A DNA stretch of 7,988 nt from Phascolarctobacterium sp. (GCA_024405645.1 JAKSOJ010000050.1:1-7988), one strand, 5' to 3'; positions 1 to 7,155 are shown, numbered from the stretch's first letter. Notes: generated from the sequence alone by a model not told the origin. Translations and numbers: made by a program.

Positions 1-849
1 AGCAACTGCCTGAGTACACATTACAGTACCATTTTCCACATCGCCCTCAATAAGTCCACGTCTTAGAGTACCAGTGCCCATTGCCATAAGTTCTTCATTA
101 GAAGCACCAGAGATTTCTTTTGCATCATAAGCAACAGTAAATGCATTTTTAAGACAACGAACGCCAAGATTACGGCTATAGCCTGTGGTTACGGAATCAG
201 TATCAGTTGCACTAATAATTGCCTCTTTGGCATTTGCATGAATAACGCATTCCTCTGTAAGCATAAAGCGACTACCCATTTGTACGCCAGAAGCGCCCAT
301 GAGCAATGCAGCTGCAATACCTCTACCATCAACAATACCACCAGCAACTAAAACGGGAATATCTTTAACTTCGGCAAGAATATTTTCCATCAAACTCATG
401 GTAGTTTGCTTACCGATATGTCCGCCGCCCTCCATGCCTTCGATAACCATAGCATCTACGCCAGCCGCAGCCACGCGTTTTGCTAATTTAAGATTAGGAA
501 TAACAGGAATAACCTTAATGCCTGCAGCTTGCAATTCTGCAATATGCGGCATGGGGCTACCAGCACCAGTAGTAACAAAGGCAACCTTTTCCTCACAGAC
601 AACCTTTTTTATCTCTTCAATATTAGGAGCCATCAGCATGAGATTAATACCGAAGGGCTTGTCAGTCAAAGCTTTTGCCTTGCGAATCTCTTCACGTACC
701 CATTCTGCACTACGACCTCCAGTCGCTATAATACCAGCTCCACCAGCATTAGAAACAGCACTTGCAAGATTTGCCTCACTTGTCCAAGCCATTCCGCCTT
801 GAATAATGGGATATTTAATGCCTAAAAGTTCAGTAATTTGCGGTCTCAT
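1..849 (-). CDS. fabK: Enoyl-ACP reductase II (FabK), FMN-dependent; C-terminus cut by window edge
   Basis: Catalyses the last step of each fatty-acid elongation cycle in the cytoplasm, reducing trans-2-enoyl-ACP with NAD(P)H through FMN. It belongs to the nitronate monooxygenase-like TIM-barrel family. The 283 visible residues start MRPQITELLGIKYPIIQGGMA. Further along come TDKPFGINLML, VTTGAGSP, the active-site stretch GMEGGGHIGK with His144 (the same number as the catalytic His of pneumococcal FabK), VLVAGGIVDGRG and GVQMGSRF. From memory these match Streptococcus pneumoniae FabK closely along the whole visible length, which favours FabK over a plain nitronate monooxygenase. The family is usually about 310-320 residues, so roughly 30-40 C-terminal residues lie outside the window. 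The ATG at 849-847 has an AAGGAGG ribosome binding site (856-862) six bases upstream. It is transcribed divergently from ilvD. Whether other fab genes follow it cannot be seen. Confidence 0.93.
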   Translation of the reverse strand, partial: MRPQITELLGIKYPIIQGGMAWTSEANLASAVSNAGGAGIIATGGRSAEWVREEIRKAKALTDKPFGINLMLMAPNIEEIKKVVCEEKVAFVTTGAGSPMPHIAELQAAGIKVIPVIPNLKLAKRVAAAGVDAMVIEGMEGGGHIGKQTTMSLMENILAEVKDIPVLVAGGIVDGRGIAAALLMGASGVQMGSRFMLTEECVIHANAKEAIISATDTDSVTTGYSRNLGVRCLKNAFTVAYDAKEISGASNEELMAMGTGTLRRGLIEGDVENGTVMCTQAVA

Positions 850-877
850 GATAATCCTCCTTATACACAAAATTCTA

Positions 878-895
878 TATTGTACATCTACAATA
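878..895. promoter_or_regulatory. Operator-like palindrome at the fabK transcription start
   Basis: A perfect inverted repeat has 7-bp arms TATTGTA and TACAATA separated by CATC. It lies just downstream of the fabK -10 box (897-902), so it should cover the transcription start, a classic place for a repressor. No known operator (FapR, FabT) is clearly matched, so the cognate regulator is unknown. The palindrome is seen directly; its function is inference. Confidence 0.45.
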
Positions 896-896
896 C

Positions 897-925
897 ATTA
901 TATACTAATTTTATAAAACAAACCA
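897..925 (-). promoter_or_regulatory. Predicted sigma-A promoter of fabK
   Basis: On the minus strand a perfect -10 box TATAAT occupies 902-897. A 17-bp spacer leads back to a poor -35 hexamer, TGGTTT (925-920). A strong -10 with a weak -35 suggests a regulated promoter or one that depends on other contacts. The predicted start falls near 890, leaving a short leader of about 40 bases before the ATG. Confidence 0.55.
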
Positions 926-962
926 GTTATATTTGCTTATGAAACTGTTTATAAGTTTACAC

Positions 963-996
963 TGTAGCAACAATAAATAATTATAATGTTACTACA
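963..996. promoter_or_regulatory. Imperfect inverted repeat just upstream of the ilvD promoter
   Basis: Arms TGTAGCAACA (963-972) and TGTTACTACA (987-996) are complementary at 9 of 10 positions and are separated by 14 AT-rich bases. The arms start 24 bp apart, about two helical turns, and the right arm ends one base before the ilvD -35 box. This placement fits an activator or a dimeric regulator of ilvD, possibly acting on fabK as well. It could instead be chance in an AT-rich region. No known motif is recognised. Confidence 0.35.
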
Positions 997-997
997 A

Positions 998-1026
998 TTG
1001 ACAGAATTAACAAAAAATCTTAAAAT
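998..1026 (+). promoter_or_regulatory. Predicted sigma-A promoter of ilvD
   Basis: A consensus -35 TTGACA (998-1003), a 17-bp spacer and a -10 TAAAAT (1021-1026) make a near-ideal housekeeping promoter. The expected start near 1033 gives a leader of about 66 bases. That is too short for a T-box or a leader-peptide attenuator, and no terminator-like hairpin with a U-run is seen in it. Confidence 0.75.
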
Positions 1027-1098
1027 ATTGTTTATCTAGCAAAAACATCTTATAGGATGATTGTAAATAGAAATACAAAAAAGAAAGAGGTCAAAAAC

Positions 1099-2796
1099 AT
1101 GAGATCTGACATTGTTAAAAAAGGCTCTACTCGTGCAGCTCACCGTTCCTGCTTCTATGCATTGGGCTACACCGAAGACGAAATGAAGAAACCTTTAATT
1201 GGTATCTGCTGTGCAGCTAACGAAGTAATTCCTGGCCACATGCACTTGAACCAAATCGCCGAAGCTGTTAAATACGGCGTATTAGAAAATGGCGGCACCC
1301 CGATGATGTTCCCCGCAATCGGTATTTGCGACGGTATTGCTATGGGTCATGACGGCATGAAATTCCCCCTGCCTTCCCGTGAATTAGTTGCTGATTCCAT
1401 CGAAGCTGTAACCATTGGCCAAGGCTTTGACGCATTAGTTTTAATCCCTAACTGCGACAAAATCGTTCCTGGTATGTTAATGGCTGCTGGCCGTTTGAAC
1501 ATTCCTACCGTTGTTATGTCCGGTGGTCCTATGCTTCCTGGCCGTTACAAAGGCAGAGACATCTCCATCTCTACCGCTTTCGAAGCTGCTGGTAAATTCG
1601 AAGCTGGTATTATCGACAAAAAAGAATTAGACGAAATCGAACATGTATGCATGCCTGGTTGCGGTTCTTGCGCAGGCCTGTTCACCGCGAACACCATGAA
1701 CATCATGGCAGAAGTTCTTGGTATGGCTCTTCCTGGCAATGGCACCATTCCTGCTCAATATAATGGTCAACGTGCTCGTCTTGGTAAAGCAGCAGGTAAA
1801 GCTGTTATGGAAATGTGGGAAAAACAAATTCTTCCTCGCGACATCATGACCTTGGACGCATTCAAAAACGCAATTACTGTTGATATGGCTATCGGCGGTT
1901 CTTCCAACACTGCTCTCCATCTTCCTGCAATTGCACATGACTGCGGCATCGATCTTCCTTTGGATCTCTTCGACAAGATTTCCAAGAAGACTCCTTACCT
2001 GACCAAACTCAGCCCTGGCGGTACTCACCACATCATCGATATTTACGAAGGCGGCGGTATCCCCACTATTATCAAAGAATTGACCAAAATCAAAGGTGCA
2101 ATTAAAAAATCCTGCATCACCGTTTCTGGCAAAACCATTGGTCAAATCATCAAAAATGCAGTTAATACCCGTCCTGATGTAATTCATACTGTTGAAGATC
2201 CTGTTGATACTACTGGCGGTATTGCAATCCTCAAGGGCAACATTGCTCCTGAATGCTCCGTTATTAAAGCATCTGCTTGCGATCCTTCCATGCGTGTATT
2301 CTCCGGCAAAGCTAAATGCTTCAACTCCGAAGATGATGCAATCAAAGCTATTTGCAGCAAACAAATCGTATCTGGCGATGTAGTTGTAATTCGTTATGAA
2401 GGTCCTAAGGGTGGTCCTGGCTTCAAAGAAATGCTTAACCCTACCTCCGTTCTCGTAGGCATGGGTCATGACAAAGATGTAGCACTCCTCACCGACGGTC
2501 GTTTCTCCGGCGCAACTCGTGGTGCTTGCATTGGTCATATTTCCCCTGAAGCAGCAATCGGCGGTCCTATCGCTCTTATCGAAGACGGCGATATCATCGA
2601 TATCAACATTCCTGAACGTACTTTGAATGTTCGCCTTTCCGATGAAGAACTTGCTGAACGTAAAGCTAAATGGGTTTGCCCGCCGCCTAAAGTAACCTCT
2701 GGCTACCTCGCTCGTTATGCAGATCTCGTAACCAGTGCTGCTTATGGTGCTATTCTTCAATCCAACTACGAAAAAGAACGTAGCGGCAAAAAATAA
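1099..2796 (+). CDS. ilvD: Dihydroxy-acid dehydratase (IlvD)
   Basis: Cytoplasmic Fe-S enzyme that dehydrates 2,3-dihydroxy-isovalerate and 2,3-dihydroxy-methylvalerate to the 2-keto acids that lead to valine, leucine and isoleucine. The 565 residues are normal for the family. Both family signatures are present: [13 protein letters not shown] at about 117-129, with Cys119, and [12 protein letters not shown] near the C-terminus. [18 protein letters not shown] follows at 184-201, with Cys184, Cys188 and Cys191. The N-terminal region has the PGHMHL form (45-50) as in the E. coli enzyme, which has an oxygen-labile 4Fe-4S cluster, rather than the PC-containing form of the 2Fe-2S type; this fits an anaerobe. 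The start at 1099 (MRSDIVKKG) is chosen because AGAGG (1086-1090) sits eight bases upstream and family members begin this way. An in-frame ATG at 1057 would add 14 unconserved residues. Codons are enriched in C-ending and GCT/GGT/CCT choices compared with the folate genes, suggesting high expression. It is a single-gene unit with its own promoter and terminator. Confidence 0.97.
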   Translation: MRSDIVKKGSTRAAHRSCFYALGYTEDEMKKPLIGICCAANEVIPGHMHLNQIAEAVKYGVLENGGTPMMFPAIGICDGIAMGHDGMKFPLPSRELVADSIEAVTIGQGFDALVLIPNCDKIVPGMLMAAGRLNIPTVVMSGGPMLPGRYKGRDISISTAFEAAGKFEAGIIDKKELDEIEHVCMPGCGSCAGLFTANTMNIMAEVLGMALPGNGTIPAQYNGQRARLGKAAGKAVMEMWEKQILPRDIMTLDAFKNAITVDMAIGGSSNTALHLPAIAHDCGIDLPLDLFDKISKKTPYLTKLSPGGTHHIIDIYEGGGIPTIIKELTKIKGAIKKSCITVSGKTIGQIIKNAVNTRPDVIHTVEDPVDTTGGIAILKGNIAPECSVIKASACDPSMRVFSGKAKCFNSEDDAIKAICSKQIVSGDVVVIRYEGPKGGPGFKEMLNPTSVLVGMGHDKDVALLTDGRFSGATRGACIGHISPEAAIGGPIALIEDGDIIDINIPERTLNVRLSDEELAERKAKWVCPPPKVTSGYLARYADLVTSAAYGAILQSNYEKERSGKK

Positions 2797-2812
2797 TCTT
2801 TAATAAAAAATT

Positions 2813-2848
2813 AAACCACTGACTTTCGCAAGATTGTCAGTGGTTTTT
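2813..2848. terminator. Intrinsic terminator, probably bidirectional (ilvD / folK)
   Basis: An 11-bp perfect stem AAACCACTGAC (2813-2823) / GTCAGTGGTTT (2836-2846) encloses a 12-base loop and runs into a TTTTT tract at 2844-2848. It begins 16 bases after the ilvD stop. On the minus strand the same stem is followed by a T-rich tail (complement of 2801-2815), only a few bases after the folK stop at 2853. One hairpin can therefore end both converging transcripts. Confidence 0.88.
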
Positions 2849-2852
2849 ATTT

Positions 2853-3323
2853 TCAGAGTTCATTCTTTAACTCTGCCATAGTTTTATGAATTACAGGATG
2901 TACAACATCTGGTGCGATTTGAGCCATAGGTACAAGAACGAAATCACGATTTTGCATATCAGGATGAGGAAGCTTTAGTTCTTCGGTATCCATTACTACA
3001 TCTTCATAAAGAATTAAATCGAGGTCGATATTCCGTTCACCCCAATGGCGCTTTCTTACGCGTCCCATCTTGTTTTCGATTCCCAAAATGGTTCTCAACA
3101 AAGCCAAAGGTTCAAGAGTTGTTACAACCTTTATTACCGCATTTAAAAATTTAGGTTGGTCAGTCACGCCATAGGGTTCAGTAGAAATATAGTCACTTAC
3201 AGCAAGAACCTCTATCCCCTGCTCCTTGATATTTTTAATAGCAGTATCTAAATTTTCCTTGAGATTTCCCAAGTTAGATCCAAGCGCGATAAATGCCTCA
3301 TGCTTTAATAATTCTTGGGACAT
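2853..3323 (-). CDS. folK: 2-amino-4-hydroxy-6-hydroxymethyldihydropteridine pyrophosphokinase (FolK)
   Basis: Transfers pyrophosphate from ATP to 6-hydroxymethyl-7,8-dihydropterin, making the substrate of FolP. Its 156 residues are the standard single-domain HPPK length. Visible motifs are FIALGSNLGN (11-20), the STEPYG loop (47-52), PKFLNAV (57-63), and GRVRKRHWGERNIDLDLILY (87-106). The last of these includes the magnesium-binding Asp100 and Asp102, equivalent to E. coli Asp95 and Asp97. LPHP follows at 118-121. The ATG at 3323-3321 lies inside the end of folP, giving a 19-base overlap. It has a GGAGG site (3331-3335) seven bases upstream, so translational coupling to folP is likely. It is the last gene of the operon, and the shared terminator follows. 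No FolB domain is fused to it, unlike some FolB-FolK proteins. Confidence 0.96.
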   Translation of the reverse strand: MSQELLKHEAFIALGSNLGNLKENLDTAIKNIKEQGIEVLAVSDYISTEPYGVTDQPKFLNAVIKVVTTLEPLALLRTILGIENKMGRVRKRHWGERNIDLDLILYEDVVMDTEELKLPHPDMQNRDFVLVPMAQIAPDVVHPVIHKTMAELKNEL

Positions 3324-4495
3324 TTGATTGCCTCCAGCATGCGAATAGCATCAACATTTTCTTTTACGTCGTGAACCCTTACCATTTGAGCTCCAGCATA
3401 AACAGCTTGACAGCTAGTGGCAATTGTTCCAGCCAAGCGTTCTTCCGCAGGAATATCGCCCAACACCTTGCCAATGGTACTCTTACGACTTGTTGCCAAA
3501 AGCACAGGATAACCAAAGCTTGTTAATGTTTCCAAATCTCGCATAAGCAGAAGATTTTGCTCTACATTTTTAGCAAAGCCAATGCCAGGATCAAGAATAA
3601 TCTTATCCTTCCCAATGCCTCTTTCGGCAAGAAGCTTCGCTCTATCGTAAAGATATGTTGCAACCTCACTCACAACATCCTTATACTCACAATTGCTTTG
3701 CATGTTTTTGGGTGTTCCCCTCATATGCATAAGAATGATAGGCGCATTCATGCGAATCACAGTGCGAATCATATTTTTGTCTGCTTCCATAGCAGAAATA
3801 TCGTTAATGATATCTGCACCACGCATAATAGCAGCTTCTGCCACTTCCGCACGATATGTATCTACAGACATAATAACTTGAGGATATGTTTTACGAATTG
3901 CCTCAATGGCAGGCAAAATCCTACGCGCTTCTTCCTCTTGACTAACACTATCACTGCCAGGACGAGTACTTTCTCCGCCAATATCAAGAATATCAGCTCC
4001 TTGAGCTAACATTTCCCCTGCCTTTTTTACAACAGTATCAATATCAACTCTGCTTCCAGCATAAAAAGAATCAGGAGTAACATTCAAAATACCCATAACC
4101 CTCATCTTTTCATATGTCAGTTCGCGTCCATCCGCAAGTCTAGTAATCAATGGTTTAGGATTTAATGCCTCATGTAATTCCTGAGCAATTTCAGACATGC
4201 CAAAGAAGCCCATTATCTCCAGCTTTTTAATAAGGATATTGTAATGCTTACGAGTTCCCAACAGAAGCACATTGACATATTTATCTTTATTTAAAATTGT
4301 ACTAACAGGAGTTACAGCATCTCCCCCACAGGCAAGCATTTCTTGCTTAATAACATTGGCTGCAGGAGTACGCACATCTATTAATTTCAAGGGGATAATT
4401 TCCGCCTTATTGGCAAAAATGGGCAAACTTGCTTGGTGAGCTCCAATGCCATTAATAGCACTGGTCAATTGCTCTGCATTAATTTTCATCAGCAT
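3305..4495 (-). CDS. folP: Dihydropteroate synthase (FolP) with an N-terminal extension of about 130 residues
   Basis: Condenses hydroxymethyl-dihydropterin pyrophosphate with p-aminobenzoate to give dihydropteroate; it is the sulfonamide target. The DHPS barrel covers residues 131-396. It shows MGILNVTPDSF (134-144), DIGGESTRPG (171-180), SVDT with Asp212, NDIS with Asn231 and Asp232, LDPGIGF with Asp302, SRKS with Lys338, and RVHD (373-376). All expected substrate-binding motifs are present. Residues 1-130 form an extra domain containing LIDVRTPAANVIKQEMLACG and a LLLGTRKHY strand. I recall similar extensions in other anaerobes, but their role is not known to me. Start: the ATG at 4495 is preferred because AAGGG (4508-4504) lies eight bases upstream. 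A GTG at 4504 overlaps that site, and an ATG at 4489 (14 bases away) is possible. The start overlaps the folE2 end by 17 bases, which suggests coupled translation. Confidence 0.94.
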   Translation of the reverse strand: MLMKINAEQLTSAINGIGAHQASLPIFANKAEIIPLKLIDVRTPAANVIKQEMLACGGDAVTPVSTILNKDKYVNVLLLGTRKHYNILIKKLEIMGFFGMSEIAQELHEALNPKPLITRLADGRELTYEKMRVMGILNVTPDSFYAGSRVDIDTVVKKAGEMLAQGADILDIGGESTRPGSDSVSQEEEARRILPAIEAIRKTYPQVIMSVDTYRAEVAEAAIMRGADIINDISAMEADKNMIRTVIRMNAPIILMHMRGTPKNMQSNCEYKDVVSEVATYLYDRAKLLAERGIGKDKIILDPGIGFAKNVEQNLLLMRDLETLTSFGYPVLLATSRKSTIGKVLGDIPAEERLAGTIATSCQAVYAGAQMVRVHDVKENVDAIRMLEAIKCPKNY

Positions 4496-5261
4496 ATGCT
4501 TCACCCTTCTCTACAACAGCAAATGCATTATGATTATGAATGCTTTCCACGGATTCAACCTCTGCACGGAACCAAGAAATGCGTTCATCTTCATCTAATA
4601 AAATGGATAATTCACGAACAGCATCCTCTACGAAACGAGGATTATCATAGGCATGTTCGGTAACATATTTTTCGTCAGGACGCTTTAAGAGTCCATAAAC
4701 AGGAGAGCTTGCAGCCTTATCGGCCATTGCAGCAAGTTCCTCTAACCAAACCATTTCCTTTGCCTCGATAGTAATCTTGGCAAAAGCTCTTTGATTATGA
4801 GCACCATAGGAGGAAATCTCCTTGGAACAGGGGCAAAGGGTTTGAATAGGAATTTCTGCTTGCACAGTCAGCTTGAAATCCGTATCCTTTTCCGCAGTAT
4901 AGATACAATCAATGTCCATAGGTGCTACGTTACCAGTTACAGGGGCAGCCTTTTGCAAGAAATACGGAAACTCCATTTTCATGAAAGCCTTCTCCGCATC
5001 AAGATGCTCTTTTAATTGGTCCAAAAGATTTTCCAAGCCAGCTAAACTAATAGGACCAAAACTTTTCATGCATTCTACGAAGCGACTCATATGAGTGCCA
5101 CGCAGATCATGGGGTAAATCCACAGCCAAGGTTACACGAGCCACGGTATGTTGACTTCCCTTTTCTTTATCTAAAAGTTCGATGGGCCAACGCAATCCTT
5201 TAATGCCAACATGCTTCAGAGGAATATTGCGTATGTCCTTTTCGTTTTGTACGTCCTTCAT
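4479..5261 (-). CDS. folE2: GTP cyclohydrolase I, FolE2 type (GCYH-IB)
   Basis: Converts GTP to 7,8-dihydroneopterin triphosphate, the entry step of pterin and folate synthesis. It belongs to the FolE2/MptA family, unrelated in detail to classical zinc-dependent FolE. Its 260 residues are typical. Motifs include the RGTHMSRF segment (54-61), LCPCSKEIS (142-150), GAHNQR (153-158) and SPVYGLLKRPDEKYVTE (186-202). Cys143, His155, Glu197 and Glu212 each fall four positions before the active-site and metal residues described for Neisseria FolE2 (Cys147, His159, Glu201, Glu216), so the site looks complete. The ATG at 5261-5259 directly abuts the TAA stop of the preceding PTPS gene. AGAGGTGA just upstream, inside that gene, serves as ribosome binding site, and the 3' end overlaps folP. 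As the only cyclohydrolase in the operon, it is the likely source of substrate for the neighbouring PTPS. Confidence 0.96.
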   Translation of the reverse strand: MKDVQNEKDIRNIPLKHVGIKGLRWPIELLDKEKGSQHTVARVTLAVDLPHDLRGTHMSRFVECMKSFGPISLAGLENLLDQLKEHLDAEKAFMKMEFPYFLQKAAPVTGNVAPMDIDCIYTAEKDTDFKLTVQAEIPIQTLCPCSKEISSYGAHNQRAFAKITIEAKEMVWLEELAAMADKAASSPVYGLLKRPDEKYVTEHAYDNPRFVEDAVRELSILLDEDERISWFRAEVESVESIHNHNAFAVVEKGEAYADEN

Positions 5262-5618
5262 TTACTCACCTCTGTAAACACAGCCACTAGTGCGTGTTTC
5301 CCAAACCTCTACCTCATAAAGATGATAATGGTCACTTTGTAGCAGATCAACTAATTGATTCCAAACCCACATAGAGATATTTTCAGCACTGGGCACAGGA
5401 ATTACGTCATTCAAACAATAATGGTCCAATTTGGAAAGAACTACATCCTTTACGATATTTTTCAATTTGATGAAATCGATAACCATACCCTCATGGTCAG
5501 GAGTTCCTTCTACTTTTACAACTAATTTATATGTATGACCGTGCAATCTCTCACATTTACCATTATAGGCTGGCAAAAAATGTGCTGCATCAAAATCAAA
5601 TTCTTTAATGATAATCAT
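5262..5618 (-). CDS. queD: PTPS/QueD-family enzyme with CExxHGH site, probable PTPS-III replacing FolB
   Basis: Its 118 residues belong to the 6-pyruvoyl-tetrahydropterin synthase / 6-carboxy-tetrahydropterin synthase (COG0720) family. Zinc-binding His13 (FDAAHFLP), His26 and His28 (LHGHTY) are present, as are catalytic Cys22, Asp65-His66 (KLDHYCLND) and Glu107 (WETRTSGCVYRGE). The active site reads CERLHGH: Glu23 accompanies the usual Cys. In published work on bacterial and Plasmodium PTPS paralogues, a Glu replacing or accompanying the Cys (PTPS-III) lets the enzyme form 6-hydroxymethyl-dihydropterin from dihydroneopterin triphosphate and substitute for FolB. The location between trmL and folE2-folP-folK, without folB or queuosine genes nearby, supports a folate role. 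A dual folate and queuosine role is possible, because the Cys needed for QueD activity is retained. The ribosome binding site is AAGGAGA (5623-5629), overlapping the trmL stop. The family assignment is firm; the substrate choice is inferred. The symbol queD follows general annotation practice only. Confidence 0.9.
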   Translation of the reverse strand: MIIIKEFDFDAAHFLPAYNGKCERLHGHTYKLVVKVEGTPDHEGMVIDFIKLKNIVKDVVLSKLDHYCLNDVIPVPSAENISMWVWNQLVDLLQSDHYHLYEVEVWETRTSGCVYRGE

Positions 5619-5627
5619 AATTTCTCC

Positions 5628-6092
5628 TTACAGCTTGAAGCCAGCAAAATTGTCAACCTGGCGCAGTGCCTCATAAGCAACAATAGCAGCACTATTGGAC
5701 AAATTAAGGCAACGTGCTTCGGCAATCATGGGAATACGCACGCAATCCTCTGCAAATTGTTCATGAATTTCATCGGGCAAGCCCTTGGTTTCACGGCCGA
5801 AAATCAACAGGCTATCCTTGTCGTATTTAACATCTGCATAGCTTTTATGAGCCTTGGTAGTCAAAAAGAATTTAGAATTATCCTTATATTTTTCTAGAAC
5901 TTCATAAATGGAATCGTAATAATGAACGTCAACGAGGCTCCAATAATCAAGTCCAGCGCGTTTTAAATATTTATCGTCCACACTAAAGCCTAGCGGACGA
6001 ACAAGATGTAAATGAATACCAGTTGCTGCACAAAGACGAGCAATATTACCTGTGTTACCAGGAATTTCTGGTTGGAATAATACTATATGCAT
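5628..6092 (-). CDS. trmL: tRNA (cytidine(34)-2'-O)-methyltransferase (TrmL), SPOUT family
   Basis: SAM-dependent methylase of the trefoil-knot (SPOUT) class that methylates the 2'-OH of the wobble nucleotide (C34 or cmnm5U34) in leucine tRNAs. The 154 residues match the small TrmL/YibK form without an extra RNA-binding domain. Motifs: FQPEIPGNTGNIARL (6-20), where Asn and Arg contribute to the site; LIFGRETKGLP (96-106); IPM (120-122); and LNLSNSAAIVAYEALRQ (129-145), which forms the knot and SAM pocket. The start at 6092 has GGGAG (6099-6103) six bases upstream, overlapping the stop of the glucosaminidase gene. The PTPS gene follows after nine bases. It sits in the operon with no direct biochemical link to folate. 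Confidence 0.95.
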   Translation of the reverse strand: MHIVLFQPEIPGNTGNIARLCAATGIHLHLVRPLGFSVDDKYLKRAGLDYWSLVDVHYYDSIYEVLEKYKDNSKFFLTTKAHKSYADVKYDKDSLLIFGRETKGLPDEIHEQFAEDCVRIPMIAEARCLNLSNSAAIVAYEALRQVDNFAGFKL

Positions 6093-6102
6093 AATGATCT
6101 CC

Positions 6103-7155
6103 CTACTTTTTATCTTTTTCTTCTATATATTTCCAAGCGCGTTCCCTCATGCGATGAGAAGCAGCACTTTCTTCTTTGCTATCCTTTAATTTGATTTTAT
6201 TGTCTTTTTTGTCTCCAGGAGGCAAGGTCAACATATTTTGGTAATGAGTCATAATTTTTTCGCAATAATTACCTCCCATTGCCCAAGTTCCGTTTAAACC
6301 ATACCACTTGTCGATAAGTCCTCTCTCCATGCGAATACCATGAACCAGTTTATAACGAGGGTCAATAACTGCAGTTTGAGGCAGACTAGTACGAGAATAA
6401 GCCAGAAGATGTTGAATGTGAGCTCTTGCACCCTCTTGTGGAGTCTTAAAGCGCACTCCCTTTGCGCCTCCTCCTACAGTACCGAGACCACAGAAATTGT
6501 TTTGGCTAGGCAGAACATCTCCTCCATATCGGAAGAAGCCTGTCTCCAGCAAAGCCTGGCAAAATGCCAAATCCGGACGAATACCTTCTCGACTTGCTTC
6601 CAACCAATATACGTTAACGATTTCTTCCATGGAACAGTCCAATCTTGCGTTGGGATTGGTTTGCTTTAGATAAGTATATGCTTGATGCTTAGTAGCAACA
6701 GCATCACCCACGATTTTGATTTCTTTGAAATCGTTAGGAATTAAGGAACCACGGAAATAGGTTTTACCGTCTCTAACTACTAAATCAGAATTTTTAGGAA
6801 CAGGCTTTTGCACAGGTTTTGTATTATTAGTAGGTTTCACACCAGCTTTACTTTCTTGCTTTATGCCTTCAGTTTTTTTAGTGATTACCTTGCTATCTTG
6901 CTTTGCAGCACTCTTAGGATTAGCATTTTTATCAGCTAGCTTTTCCTGAGTTTTTTCTTTGTTGACTGTAGCTTTAGCGCTTTCCTTTTCTTGAAGCTTA
7001 GGTCCTTGGTTAGTCACAATGCGTACATCCTGAGCAGATTCCACTTTGTGCTTAGGAATGATTTTAGAACTAGGCTTTTTGGCAGCCAAGCAATCTATAT
7101 TGATTGATAAAATGCAGCTCATAATTATTGCTGCAGTTATGTATTTTTTCTTCAT
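6103..7155 (-). CDS. Secreted glucosaminidase-domain peptidoglycan hydrolase (GH73-like)
   Basis: 350 residues. It starts with a signal peptide (MKKKYITAAII, then a hydrophobic stretch ending DCLAAKK, probable cleavage near residue 24-26). No proper lipobox is seen. Residues about 27-125 are a low-complexity Lys/Ala/Pro/Thr-rich linker. The C-terminal part (about 165-300) resembles the glucosaminidase family that cuts GlcNAc-MurNAc bonds in peptidoglycan. It has ALLETGFF with the candidate catalytic Glu204, then QNNFCGLGTVGGG, VRFKTPQEGARAHIQHLLAYS, and KWYGLNGTWAMGGNY. A charged tail ends the protein. Start choice: the ATG at 7155 has GGAGA (7161-7165) five bases upstream and opens a normal signal peptide. 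A TTG at 7185 would put ten residues ahead of it and is rejected. It is the first gene of the operon ending in folK. The exact cleavage specificity is not provable from sequence. Confidence 0.85.
   Translation of the reverse strand: MKKKYITAAIIMSCILSINIDCLAAKKPSSKIIPKHKVESAQDVRIVTNQGPKLQEKESAKATVNKEKTQEKLADKNANPKSAAKQDSKVITKKTEGIKQESKAGVKPTNNTKPVQKPVPKNSDLVVRDGKTYFRGSLIPNDFKEIKIVGDAVATKHQAYTYLKQTNPNARLDCSMEEIVNVYWLEASREGIRPDLAFCQALLETGFFRYGGDVLPSQNNFCGLGTVGGGAKGVRFKTPQEGARAHIQHLLAYSRTSLPQTAVIDPRYKLVHGIRMERGLIDKWYGLNGTWAMGGNYCEKIMTHYQNMLTLPPGDKKDNKIKLKDSKEESAASHRMRERAWKYIEEKDKK

Noticed and set aside
299..825. Two overlapping plus-strand frames opposite fabK
   Set aside because: They are antisense to the conserved FabK frame and their translations show no family features.
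1057..1098. Upstream ATG adding 14 residues to IlvD
   Set aside because: The extra residues ([14 protein letters not shown]) are not conserved, and the ribosome binding site AGAGG lies inside them at the right distance from the ATG at 1099.
1027..1098. Possible riboswitch, T-box or attenuator in the ilvD leader
   Set aside because: The leader is only about 66 bases, and no terminator hairpin, specifier-loop features or leader peptide rich in branched-chain residues could be found.
850..1098. Small gene in the fabK-ilvD intergenic region
   Set aside because: No frame there combines a ribosome binding site with a plausible coding run. The region is explained by two divergent promoters and operator-like repeats.
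1627..2760. Open frame of 377 codons on the minus strand inside ilvD
   Set aside because: It is antisense to a highly conserved gene, has no ribosome binding site of note and no recognisable domain. Biased codons of ilvD leave the opposite frame free of stops.
3557..4009. Plus-strand frames opposite folP (also 3293-3526, 3693-3881, 4433-4663)
   Set aside because: All are antisense to well-matched folP/folE2 coding sequence and have no domain signatures.
4496..4504. GTG start for FolP
   Set aside because: The GTG overlaps the AAGGG sequence that would serve as ribosome binding site; the ATG at 4495 is better placed.
5535..5897. Plus-strand frames opposite the PTPS and trmL genes, and 6340-6669 opposite the glucosaminidase
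   Set aside because: They are shadows of conserved minus-strand genes with no independent start signals.
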